The translations under genes and the position numbers were made by a program. A stretch of DNA of 64,000 nt from Ciborinia camelliae (taxonomy: Eukaryota > Ascomycota > Leotiomycetes > Helotiales > Sclerotiniaceae). Shown here piece after piece: positions 30,978 to 42,883 of this stretch (its first letter is position 1; each line of letters opens with the position of its first letter). The DNA lies in NCBI GenBank assembly GCA_025890175.1, contig JANPYM010000018.1, positions 508,071-572,070 of the forward strand. Reading direction: 5' to 3'. The notes beneath the pieces are model-generated. The model saw only the letters and a list, made by a program, of their open reading frames with translations, was not told the origin of the DNA and did no database searches.

Positions 30978-32754
30978 TGATATCCCAATATGTCGGAAGA
31001 TATATTAAGCATATCAGCGCATCGCCATTTACAGAGGACTCGATCTTGTACCCTCGGGGGTACACTCTTGGTCGTCCATACAAGAGCTGAGCTTCATCGA
31101 CGAGTGGTGAAATACCGCCCTGATGAGAGAAAAAAGAAACCCAAGGACAATCGGTGTAATCACCATTAGCATCATTATATGCCAACACACACTGCACCAT
31201 GGAAGCAGATTCCTCGCATGCATAACCTAGAAGTCGGGACTGAACGACATCGGGCGAATCGCGACGTCAAGCTGCAAGTAGTAGCAAGTGCAGATACACG
31301 TACAGCCTACTTAGTTGACTGGTACACATACCTACATAAAGAGCATAAAATTAGTTTGCAATATCCCTAAGGATATCCTCCATCTTGTTGACCATCTTTC
31401 TATTGCGGATGCCCAAATGATGGTGCGCCTATATTTTTGAATGGTTGAACCGGAGCTATGGTTCAGATATGTGAGCTTGACGGGCTCTGTCCCAATATTT
31501 GAACATACCACTCCTAACAATAACAGACCTACCTAGTATTCTGTTGATCTATCCGTCATCCCGCATTCATAATCGCTGGCCCTTCATCTTCATTTCCAAT
31601 CAATCACAATCCTGCAAACGATACACCCCCTACACCACCATCAAATCTCCCAACGAACCTTCCACTCATCATCTCCCATAACATATTAATCCACACCTCC
31701 GGTCCACTCGCCCCGTCCTTCCACCCATCATCTCCCACACCATATAACAAATCAACACCTCCCGTCCACTCGCCCCCTTCTTCCTACCTAACTCCCTCTA
31801 CTTCCCCTCACCAAGCTCCTCATCACCCGCGCCCTAAGCTCCCACGACTTCTCCCCTTTACCTTCCCCCTCAACCCCCTTTCCCCCTTCCTCTTCCTCTT
31901 CCCATCCAAATCCAAATCCATATACCCAATCAATCAATCCCCTTCTAATCCTTGCAAACAAACTCCTTGTCACAAGATTATTTGAGATAAGGTTGTTGAT
32001 ATTCAGTTTATTCGGTTTACGTAGAGTCGATGAGAAGGGAAATATAAAGGGAAGGAGAAAGGAAGGAGAAGGAAAGGAGAAGGATCTAGGTATCTATCTA
32101 TAGTAGTATATACACTGGGGAAGAAGTGAATGGTGAACGGTGAATAGTGAAGGGCTATGAGTTGTGGGGTGTGGGCTATAGTCAAATAGGAATTTAAGGG
32201 GACAATGAGAAGGTTATCCGGAGGAGAGGAAGAGGAAGAAGAAGGATGATAAAAAGGGAGAAGCGATGTAAAGTAGCAGGACAGCTGTGAAGGGATCAAG
32301 ATTCATTCATATACAGAAAATAGAAATGGAAATACATAATGGGAAGCCGGTGCGTAAATAAGAGGTGGATGTGCAGAAAGAAGAAATGGGGAATGGGTGC
32401 CAGTGGAATGAGTTGAGTCGGAAAGGGGGGAGGAAAAGGTCTGAGATTGAAACTGTCTTGAATGTGCCAAGATTTCTACAAATTTCGTGACTCGTCAGAA
32501 TTCTTCATGTTGAGTGAGATTTTCTAACAAGGGTTCTTTACAATGGTATGGTCTATCAGAGGCATGAGTTAGTGATAGCTTGAGAGATTCGACAAGTTTT
32601 TTTTTGGCAGTAATTGAGAAGATTATAGGGAGCAACGTTTGGGGCAACTAGATTAGATTAATCCATCTAAGATACTCATCCACGTATTAGACTATAAAGG
32701 ACTTCGACTGCATCGAGCAGGAGTCAAAAAGAGCAAAATATTCCCCAAAGCCAT
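30978..32754. other. Spacer with strand-asymmetric low-complexity DNA
   Basis: A 1.8-kb convergent spacer between MED8 and MPDU1. The plus strand is mostly C/T from about 31500 to 31980 and mostly A/G from about 32030 to 32460. Short frames here are consequences of this bias. Nothing else is seen. Confidence 0.6.
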
Positions 32755-33716
32755 CTATCCACGTCGACGCGTGCTGGGGCTTTTAGCCGTGCTCTTTTGC
32801 GATTGCGTTGTAGTTGCGACAGGAGAGGCTGGAACGGCAACCTTCTCCTTTTGATTTCCGTTGGGGGACTTTTTGCTCTTGTTCTTCTTGGCCTTGGTCT
32901 TGCTGGGGGAGTTCCAGTAGTATACCATTTGTAGGGCCAAAATGGCGTTGAGCGCAAACCCGGCAATGAATCCGTAGAGAATGAGTTTGTCGTCCACTTC
33001 TTGGAGGGTGGTGAAGATTCTGGACAGGGAACCGGCAAGATAGTTGAAGACCTGGAGATTTTTTTTAATTAGCATGATGTCACCGGGATTAAATTAGACG
33101 TAGCGAATTAAAGACCTACCGCGAAAGCGCTCAACTGTCCCGTTCCTCCCTCTTGCCAAACAGTCAAGATCTGGGGCAATTTACTCGCCACTCCCAAAAC
33201 TCCGGCGCCTGCTTGCAAGTATGCTAATTGTTGCATATCCAACATATTTCCACTGAACAGCGTCACGGCACTGGCAGCCAATCCTGCCACGAATAGAGCA
33301 GCGGTGCTAGCTCTCCCACTGTAGTTCAATACCAACACGGCAATCACCACATTTTGCACCATGATAAGAGCAGTTTCGCCATATGTGCTAAAGGGAAATT
33401 CCGATCGGTAGTTGTAGGCGAGGGAAATGAGGTAGGCGGATGTTTCGAGGAGGTAGGAGAGGAAGGATATTCCGGAGGAGGATTTGGAGGAGATGAGTTT
33501 GAGGAGTTGGGGGATCTTGACGATCGAGGAAGCGGCGATGATTCCTACTCCGAGACCCTTAGAAATGGCGAGCTTGAGACATTCTGTGTGGGATGGGTCA
33601 ATATCGAGGAGGAGGGTTTGGTAGCATTGTTCTCCGATGAGAGAAACTCCCAAGTTTTTGATAGGCGCGGGGAGGTTGTGCGTTATGGGTTGGAGAGCGG
33701 TACGGAGTTGATCCAT
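32755..33716 (-). CDS. MPDU1: Mannose-P-dolichol utilisation defect 1 homologue
   Basis: Two exons, 33716-33120 and 33051-32755, flank a 68-nt intron (GTAGGT donor, GCTAATT branch, CTCCAG) in phase 0 and give 297 residues. The family acts in the ER membrane and is needed for use of dolichol-phosphate-mannose and -glucose in N-glycan, O-mannose and GPI synthesis. Seven hydrophobic segments and the two PQ-loop motifs are present (KIPQLLKL and KLPQILTVW, each before a helix), with ECLKLAISKGLGVGIIAASSIVK as the family start block. The lysine-rich C-terminus (KTKAKKNKSKK) faces the cytosol. The in-frame upstream extension to 33839 lacks conservation, so the ATG before MDQL is chosen. Confidence 0.92.
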
Positions 33717-36401
33717 GGTGAAGAATTTATGCGTATAAAAGATGAAGATTAGAGGAGATTTTGAAGTTATGTGGTGATATGGTGAGGTTGTTAAATATTT
33801 TATTTGATGGGAAGTTGAGAGACGCGACAAGGCTATCAAGTGGAAATTTTAGTGGGCACAAGTGCTGTTGACAACACTAAAAAGTGATGATGCGAAAGAC
33901 CACCTTTCACGAATCAAATTCAATAATAGTAATTCATAACATAACACAACCAGACGAGAATTAGATATAAATATTTCTGATAAATAAGAAGAATGAAAAT
34001 TAAACGGATTTCCTCGGAAGTACTTGGTGCCAAAAATCTTAGACGTTCAAATCATCTTTCAGGTAAAGATATAAATAAATGCCCGGAATTTGTTGGAAAT
34101 GCTTCAAAGGTCTCCAGATCTACCTACCTAGGTACCCAAGGCTGGTGCGTTCGAAGTCAGATCTACTGAGTAGTCGTCTGAGCTTCAATACTCTTAAAGC
34201 CAACTCAATTCAATATATCTCATCCTCGTGTTATTGACTCGGGATAGAGAGTAGATGGCAGTGAATATCGTGGCTAAGGAAACTCTCATCCCATAGGCCA
34301 TGACGGAGTTCGATCAGGATTAAAGAATTTAAGGAACTTACCAGTCTAATCGAAGAAGTTTATCATAACGAGTAGCCTTATATTTCTTGGATCAAAAAGA
34401 ATCTTAAATTACAGTTACATTATTTTCCAAATATCACAAATTCACATTTACAACTCCTTAGACTTCATCCAAACATATACAATCTTCTCCCTATTTTCCT
34501 CATACATACTCCCTATCAAACTCCTGTAATGTGGAATGTGCGACACGAGAAACTTTCCAATGCGTGCACCCACTCCTGTCATTCCATCCTTCTGCTAATT
34601 GAATCGACGTGCTAAACGGTCTTCATTGCCTCTCTCCCCTCAGCGTCTCACAATCCCCCCTTCCACTATTATTTGCGGTTCGCATCTCATCTTGTAGTTC
34701 GGACTCTTTGGGGCCCCATACCCTAAAACCTTACGCGATGCGCTTCTTGGAGATGAGGGTTTGGCGCTGGATTTGCCCTATGAATTCCTGGCGATGGAAA
34801 TTAGGCCCTGAAACTAACATGTGAGAACCGAGGGTGGTGGCGAGTAGTGCCCCTCCCATTCATTTACTTGCTTTACGAAGATGGCATTATTTCTTCTAAA
34901 AAACCAACTCCGTTGGTCATCCTCCGGGTCTTGATGGGTGTTGTGGGCAGAAGCACGAGACAGGGTGGCTCATTTTGTTGTCTAGCTTTATGTAGGTTCT
35001 TGAGCTCCTAGACTTCTGGGTCGAGTAAAGAACTATCATCGGGTTTCTCATACATACCTATGAGAAAGGACTGAAGAGCGGGATATGCAGGACTCTGTAG
35101 GGTGGAAGAATTTCGCCGTGTTCCAAGCCACTAAGAAGCTTCCTCGTATTACCTACTATCTATTCGCACCTATTTAATGGTCAATGTGAGGGCTATGATG
35201 TATAAGCTTGCAGACAGTAGATCGTCCGTGTTCCCCAAAATCATACGTCTCATATTCAAGTTATACTAATGACATGTTCATGATCCATCGCTGAAAGATG
35301 ATCCTTCCCATTAGCAGCAGGAAACCCCTCGAGATAATCATAACTTAGGGGCGTTAATCCACAACATACATCGTCTGGAAGAAATTTCCTAGATTCCCAG
35401 TGAAGCGGATGGTTCCATTTAGCGGAAACCCCTTTCTAGAAGAGTTCCTTTACGTTTTCTGGATCTTGGGATCAATCGGTCCGGATTTGCAATCCGAAGG
35501 CTCATCCTCTTTTTTCATAACCTGGTGCTGGCGGAAAGACAATCCATTTTTCAATCTGCATTATCGTGAAGAAATTGGTGGTGATTCTTCAACTGAGCAT
35601 TTTCAAATTTGAATTATCTGGTATCTTTTGAGGTCTATCCTTTCTGGAGCGTCCACTATTCCCTGGTTCAACAATTTACTTGTTATGCCATGACTCTATG
35701 AATATTAGCAGTTCAAGTTACCTGTACAAATCCGTCGTGCAATCCTTCCAATTAGATCATCGTTTGATTTTGATTGCACCTAGAATTTCTTCTTGCAGTC
35801 AATGATGGCTCCTCATAATTTTTGGTACTAGATAAACTACAAAGAACTCTCCTTCAATCAAAAGCCGCCTTAAACTCCCACTCTTCAGAATAGCATATCC
35901 CCAATCGACAGAAACTATAAATAGTTTGCGTATGTGTAGAAATACATGACCAATCTATTCGCTCTTTCCAGAAACAAAGATTCCAAAAAACGATCGCGTA
36001 TTTGGTTTTATCGTTGTGGTTCTCTGGGGAAAGACCTGCTTATTACCTAGGTATCTGTACAAGAGAAAGTGAACATATAATGAGCTTCGATTATGTGAGT
36101 AGGTCCCGGATTCCGTGTCTACTGGCGTTGCTACTAGAGATTCGGAATGTACTGAATGCTCACAGAGATGTATAGGATGTTGAAATATTGACGGTGCGAT
36201 ATTTGAACCGTATATCACAATTTCAGAGTTGAGTCCTGACTTCATTTTAGTGGATATGGGATACTTTCGTGAAGCAAATCTACGAAAGGTACAGCGTTCC
36301 TTGCTAAAGCCCAGAAAAAAAGGTTTCTAGTCATGACTCATTAAGGTGGAAAACAGGTATAAGCACAACGGAATTTATGGCCAGCGGCTAACAAAACAAC
36401 A
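33717..36401. other. Spacer without supported genes
   Basis: A 2.7-kb AT-rich spacer. Frames of 70-96 codons (34609, 35400 and 35955) show no motif. A CTACCTACCTAGGTACC element lies near 34115. Confidence 0.5.
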
Positions 36402-37094
36402 TCAAGTCTTCCCTGATGGTTGGACATCAACGTCATTGACTGTGAACACTCTATTACTCATCTCCACACCCGCCTTAATCTTCCATTCCCGATAGGCGTT
36501 CTTTTCCAATTTCTCCCCCTCGACAAACTCAAACACATCATGATGACACTCATGCCAAATACCCAATTGCTCCCAGAACCCCATGTTTGGCTGCACGCGG
36601 GATCGCTTCGGACGCACGAACGCCAGCGCTTGGTCGCGATCTAGAGTCCTCTCTCGCATCACTGCATACAAAATTAGTCAAGACTGTCAAGTGAAGGATG
36701 CAGGTGGTGGGAGAAAGAACTACAGTATCCCAAAACGATCGTTCCCGATCGACTGATTCCGAGACCACAATGCACCAAAACACCTTGGCCTTTATGGAGC
36801 GACTGGTCGATCACCTCGCATGCATCTTTCATAATGCGGAGAATATCTTCAAGTGCATCGTCTTGAATTCGAAAGTCTCGGTGTGAGATGGCAAGCATTT
36901 GGTATCGAGAGCGAAGCCACTGAGGGAGCGGCTGATCGATTAGAGATATGATGGTACATATGTTTTTGTTTTGCAGATTGGTAGTATTGTATGTTGACAG
37001 GATACTAAAGGTCTTTGTCAGATTGGACAATAGAGAAAAAGATAGGATGGGGAAACAACTCTCCGATCCATAAGTTGGGCAGGATTTCATCCAT
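36402..37094 (-). CDS. Dual-specificity protein phosphatase
   Basis: Three exons, 37094-37060, 37004-36724 and 36661-36402, flank introns of 55 and 62 nt and give 191 residues. The 35-nt first exon encodes MDEILPNLWIGD with the next exon, the classical N-terminal strand of small dual-specificity phosphatases. The active-site loop is HCGLGISRSG with Cys91 and Arg97; the likely general acid is Asp60 or Asp61. The family's ALAFVRPKRSRVQPNMGFWEQL helix follows. Such enzymes remove phosphate from Tyr and Ser/Thr, often on MAP kinases, or act on phosphoinositides or RNA; the substrate here is unknown. The C-terminal extension is short and charged. Splicing removes what otherwise looks like two unrelated frames. 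Confidence in the enzyme class is high. Confidence 0.92.
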
Positions 37095-37911
37095 GTTCAG
37101 ATTCGATGAATGAACACCTGGATTGTTTATTAGTTGGGCCATCGCGACGAGAAATAAGATGGTACAGTACACTGGGTGTTTCTTTTCGGAACGGAATGCA
37201 AAATATTAATATAGATAGGACAGATACCGGAAGGAGGAGGAAAACTTTCCTGGACCCCCTGTGTAATGCTGGAGCCTTGACTTGACACGCAGCTGCTTGC
37301 TTACATGAACCCTTTCAGGCTTCCATGGAGTTTTCCCTACTTCCATTGATAGCACAATTGTCACAATATCATCGATCCCCAGAATACGAAGACGTGGACA
37401 AGGGAGTAGATGATTTGATTTGAGCTGATGTGTTCTCCTTGGAACAGCCTCCCTCTACTGGAGAATCAGAGACGAGGATGTGAAACCACATATTGATGAC
37501 CATGACCCAGGTACCTCATCTCAGGTCATACTGATAAAATTGTATTTGCGGTTTTCACGATGCCGTCTACGCAGGAATGAATTTTGATATTGATTCCTTA
37601 TATAGGTGTAGGTACAACTGAATATCTATGCAAGGTAAAGTTGTAGTGAGGATAATTTGTGATTCTCATTAAATAACGTAACCTTGTTGAACATCAACCT
37701 ATAGTATAGTGGTAATACGTATGATTATAGATAACTACAATCAAAAAATCAAAATCAAAATCAAAATGATATATCTATAAAAGCAAGTTCAAGTTCAAGT
37801 TCAATCAAAGTGAATTCGATGATAACTAAATTAATCGTTTATTTTAATTTTTAGGGATTTTTTGATATCTTTCTAATACACCATCTAAACCTCGCTACAT
37901 AATATATCTCC

Positions 37912-37946
37912 CTACCTACCTACCTACCTACCTACCTACCTACCTA
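37912..37946. repeat. (CTAC)n microsatellite
   Basis: Nearly nine tandem CTAC units, uninterrupted. Confidence 0.9.
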
Positions 37947-38240
37947 ATGTCCCTATACATAATACCACAATACCTACACAGTACAATCTAATCTAATCGT
38001 ACCCAGAGAAATCTTACATCATATAGGTAAACGAGTTTACATTATACAATACCTACCTAGTATCCAAGCACCCCGACCATCTACTAGGTATATAAGAACC
38101 ATCCAGCGATTAGGTCCGGTCCGGTTCCATATATTTCCACCAAGCCAAGCAAGATGAGATGAGATAAATAAAAAAACAATAATAATGATTAGATAAGAGA
38201 TAACTAGACTAGATTATTACTAGGTAATTAAAAGCAGCTA

Positions 38241-38339
38241 GAGCTGAAGGAGCTGAAGGAGCTGAAGGAGCTGAAGGAGCTGAAGGAGCTGAAGGAGCTG
38301 AAGGAGCTGAAGGAGCTGAAGGAGCTGAAGGAGCTGAAG
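38241..38339. repeat. 11-copy 9-bp minisatellite
   Basis: Eleven perfect tandem copies of GAGCTGAAG (99 bp). The unit is a multiple of three but lies in no supported frame. Perfect copies suggest a recent or active expansion. Confidence 0.92.
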
Positions 38340-38536
38340 TGTTAGCTAAGACATAGAACGAGAACTAGAACTTGAACTACCTAGAACTACCTATATAGAT
38401 AGAGTAGGAGCTAAACGATCTACTATTTAAACTCCTTTCTCCAGCTTCTTTTTCTTTTTCCGAACAGTACAGTGTTGGGGGGAGTAAACTTTAAAGTACC
38501 AGGAGTGATTTTAAATTTTATGACATCATCCAAGTA

Positions 38537-38567
38537 CTACCTACCTACCTACCTACCTACCTACCTA
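38537..38567. repeat. (CTAC)n microsatellite
   Basis: A second array of about seven CTAC units, the same motif as at 37912. Confidence 0.9.
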
Positions 38568-39044
38568 TTCTAACGTAGAATTAATTAGCTTAGGAAATGA
38601 TTTATACATACACTAGTAGGTACCTAGGTAGTTATAGCCATAATTTAGATCTAGATCTAGACAACTCCGAAACGAACATTCTTTTACGGCCGGCTGATAC
38701 ATGACATGCAATTATATAATATATCAAAAGCCGTCCGTATAAAGCTACCTAATAATATCAAGACTCCCAAGAACTTTATGAGCCACAAAGCCTTTTTGCC
38801 TGCCTGGCCAATAAAACGGGAAAGACTTTTGATTATTCTTCGTGAATGCCATTGAAGGGTTCGGATTTATTTGGGATGTTTGATTTTTTTGTGGGATATG
38901 GTTATTCATGGCTTTTTATACTTTCAAAGCTTACATCCATCCATCCATCTAGTCTACCAGTCCGGACTATTGAACACCGCCCCTCCATCCCCGGGAATTC
39001 ATCTCCAATCCGAGCGACGTCCCAAAGAATCTAGACTCCTGATC

Positions 39045-40270
39045 TCAAGACCTCCGCGATAAGAGACATTCATCAACCGGCTGTTTCAAATCCTTACTTT
39101 CACCACCCAAATACCATCCTTCATCAATAAGTTCATGTTGTTTCTTCCTCCATGACGAGTATTTACTCGGCGATTTATAATCGAGATCTCCCAGACGAGC
39201 TTCTATGACGTGGTGATTCTTGTCCATTCGAATGTATAAAGAACAATCTCTGAGCGTCATGGCCACACAAAGTTCATGCGATGCCTTTTCCGATTTTAAC
39301 GATCCCTTGAGTTCATACTCGGCTTGAAGATCGCGAAGTCGTCTCAATAAGGGATTTTCGTGGATCCAATTTGCGAGTGATTGTACAGAAGGTGTACCAC
39401 GTGGCTTGTGTAATATATGAGAAGCGGATGCCATATAACTTTCGAATTTAAGTTTAGGATGATCATCGACAAGTTTGAGAGGACAAAGATAAGATTGAAG
39501 ATCAGTGTTTTTCCTTTCCTCTCCCAAAGCTACTCGACGTGCGTGGAGGGCACAAGTACGACACCGTATGGCTTTAGGTGGTAATTCATGAGATGGAGAA
39601 AGCCATTTTGGTTTGAATTCTACAACAGTCTCTTGCGCAGATTTTCCTGCCAACTTGTGAGTAAATTGAGCAATAAATAGGGAAACTGGAGACATACTAG
39701 GTGTCATATCTGTAACTAGAAGACCATAATCATCTTTTGCAAGGAAAGTACCACTTTGAGCTCTAGAGCGATAAAATTTCCCTTTTGGTGGTGGTACAAG
39801 ATGATTCGATGTAGATGTACCACCTGGATTATCAAAACGTCTGAGATCAGTATTCAAACCAGGGATGACATTAAGATGACCAATATAGACCAATTCTTGA
39901 GTAACTATTTGTTCAGGTTTGAATAGGGGTACTATATACTCGAGCCATTGCTGATGGGATTCTGAAGTTGGGGATGTGGTAGGAACATCTTTCCGAAGAC
40001 GTAGTAATTTTCCTTGAAATAATTTAGTATCATGATGTAACTTGTGATAGTAGGAACTCTAATTCGACCTCACTGGAAGTAAAGAAAGAGTTAAAAAGAA
40101 TTACCAGAAAGATATTCAAATTGTTGATAATCCCTGTCCGACTCGGCAACCTCCCATGATTTTGAATCGACCGTGATTTGATATATAACATTTGCGGCAC
40201 CTTCAGCCAGTACTTTGATACTGATATTGCTGGTGGGGAGACGATAAGGTTGTGTAGATGAGGTAATCAT
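39045..40270 (-). CDS. IPK1: Inositol-pentakisphosphate 2-kinase
   Basis: Two exons, 40270-40105 and 40012-39045, flank a 92-nt intron (GTAATT donor, TACTAAAT branch, TTCAAG) and give 377 residues. The enzyme phosphorylates inositol 1,3,4,5,6-pentakisphosphate at position 2 to make InsP6 in the nucleus or cytosol, which supports mRNA export. Signature elements are the glycine-rich start (LAEGAANVIYQI, about residues 21-32), EFKPKW at 187-192, the RCRTCALHAR block from residue 205, CSLYIRM, and GDLDYKS near 331 with its Asp-x-Asp-x-Lys catalytic/metal set. The length is normal for filamentous fungi. The first exon supplies the nucleotide-binding start, so the downstream frame alone would be incomplete. 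Confidence 0.93.
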
Positions 40271-42883
40271 GATAGAAAACTGGGGGAGAGATGATTGTGA
40301 AAGTGTGAAATTGTGAAATTGTGAAGTGAAGTTGTGAAATGTGTGGAATGGGAATAAATCAATTGTGAAGAAGAGATACCGGATTGGGTCTTTTTGAAGT
40401 AACCTTGATAATTCATCATCTAAGGTTTATTCCGTCCGCCGTAATTCAAACTTAGCTTTTAGTGCGCCACTGGCGCTTGGACGGACTTTTGAGTCGGGTG
40501 GGTGAATGAAGGAAAAATTGGAATAATAATGGAGTGGTAGGGATGGATGGATACATGTTTTGAAGTTATTGGCGGAGCAAGATTTAATAATGAAATGTGT
40601 TTTGAACTTGAATACTTAGGTATTGAGAGATTAGAATTTCGATGGAAAATGAAGGGGTAGAAATATCTCTAGAAGTAGAATACCAATAGGTATTGGTATC
40701 AAGACTCCGAGGTGTAGTATTTGATCAAAACATGATGGAAAAGTTTGTATCACTTGAAATCCATCAATAAGTCTTGAGACTCTTTTCTCCTACTCCGAAC
40801 TTGTCATTCTCCATTGGGGAAATATAATCGTGGCGAAATGAGAAGGAAAACATCTCAGGTGAGAGAGAGACTTCGCTGTTATGACGCCGGAAAAGAAATA
40901 GAATGTAATGATCATATTGGATCCTAGAAGCCTGAAGTATAAAATACGCAGATATAGAGATTCATACATCTGGTATTACTGAATGAGAATTGAGAGAGCA
41001 TGTCTTCCTCGCGCTCTCTCAATTTTCCATCTGAGGAATTCTTCCAAAGAGAAATGTTGTAAGGAAGGAGAAGTATCTTGACGATGCCCAAACTTGAGAC
41101 AACAACTTGTAGTACTCTAGTAATCTCGATATTGGAAGTCGAATAGGTATATCGTTCCCCCCTCCTGCAAAACACGGTAAGATTTTCTGATTCATGGCAC
41201 AGCTGAGAGGAAAGAGGTTGGACAAGGAGAAATAGATGGAACACCAAAAGAAGATGGTGGATTGAAAACTTCCTAAGACTGGAGCTCCGATACGATCATG
41301 TATTTGAAGAGAAAAAGATGAATCGGAGAGTGATTGTGTAAGATGGACTACATCAAACTGGAGCTCACAATGGGAGAGTATCATGTTAGATAAACATAAA
41401 TCTTCGAAGATAAATTTACAATAAAAAGTGACCATCTTACCATCTTACCATCTTACCATCAATTCATCTCATGCGTTGTCAGAATTACAAACATCAGATG
41501 AAAGTGTTACAAAAGTCCAACCGTTGCTGTGGGCTTAGTTATCCATACCGATATATAGGACGAACGAATAGGAATGCCAAGGGATGAACCCAGCCCTATG
41601 TATGCCGTGTTTAACATGTGAAGTCACGAACTTGTGAACTTGACATAATATATATGCATGCACAATTAAATATGCATGCCAGACACGCCAGACAATATCG
41701 GGTAATCATAAGCAGAGACACCGCGACAATTTCACGACATTTTCCCGGGAACCAAAATCGGGATGGGGGAAATTCCTTGTTGGATCATCGAAATTGGATT
41801 TTTATGTTTTTTTTATGTCTTTTTTTTACGAGGGAAGGCACGCGAGGAAGAGAAGGGAGGTAAAGAACCTTAGAACCTTAAGGAAGCTAACCTTGGAAGC
41901 TGTCAAAGTGCTCCAGCTTGGTCCAAGGTTGACTCTTTTTAATTGATGTGGTCAGAGCACCTCAGTTATCTACCGGTATTTGATTAGGTAGGTACTTACA
42001 GAGTATTAGGTAAGCGAGAGTGAGTCTGAGTCTGTTAAGTGAGGGGAAGGGAAGAAAATCCCAAGATATGACGAAAATCAATCAATCAATTAATCAATTA
42101 CATAATCAAACCGTAGACCATTCTGCCCTCAATGATGACCTAAACAAGAAGCAAATATGATAGATACGGCAATAAGAAGAGCAGAAAAGGAGATTCTAGT
42201 ATGTTACTCTACATCTTCCTTCCTTTCTCATCCATTCAGACATGAGTGAATTTAATGTTTCCGTGATACAGAAAGCATTTCCTACCTTATCATTCAATCC
42301 GTCGAGAAGCAAAGCAGGGTTTATATGGTTACGGAAGCGAGCTGGGGGGAGAAATGCGGAAAGGAAAGGAAAGGAAAGAAAAATTTATTACTACTGTGGA
42401 CTGCAGCTATCAAATCGTTTGATTCCTTTTACCTTTTACCTTTTCCCTCCATCCACTTATTAAAGTGAGAACCTCCATATTATCACATTTCAGATTCAGG
42501 AACGAAATCTTTGAATCACAGCAACAGCAACATTTATTTGTCCATTAGCGACAGCCACTCCTACCTATAAATTATAATTAAGCTTCACAAACTTCAACCC
42601 TTATTATATCTATTTCTTGATTGAAAATAGAGAAGAGGAAGAGGTACTGACTAACCTTGTTACGTCACACGATACAAATTGTTCAAAAGGTCGATCAAAA
42701 GACTTCTCACACGCGATCAAAATTGTCGAAATAATTTGAGTCAATTTTCTCCCTTCATGAAGCTCCAGCAAGCTTAAATCAATAAACAACCCCATCCCAT
42801 CGCGACCTACTCTCAAACGACCTACCCTACTGCTGCGTACTGCGTAGGAACGTCTTATCATCAACTTCTAATGTCATTTCAAG
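40271..42883. other. Spacer without supported genes
   Basis: A 2.6-kb divergent spacer between IPK1 and MDM34. Overlapping minus-strand frames at 40924-41435 (107 and 138 codons) have no motif, no clear splice join and a composition like the surrounding DNA, so they are not called. Confidence 0.5.

Larger units (their letters stand above)
37095..39044. other. Repeat-rich spacer between phosphatase and IPK1
   Basis: A 1.95-kb spacer. It holds two TACC arrays, an 11-copy 9-bp repeat and several CTACCTAGGTA-like elements (separate entries). No gene model is supported. Confidence 0.6.

Noticed and set aside
40924..41435. Overlapping minus-strand frames of 107 and 138 codons
   Set aside because: They are in different frames with no splice sites that join them into one model, and have no recognisable motif.
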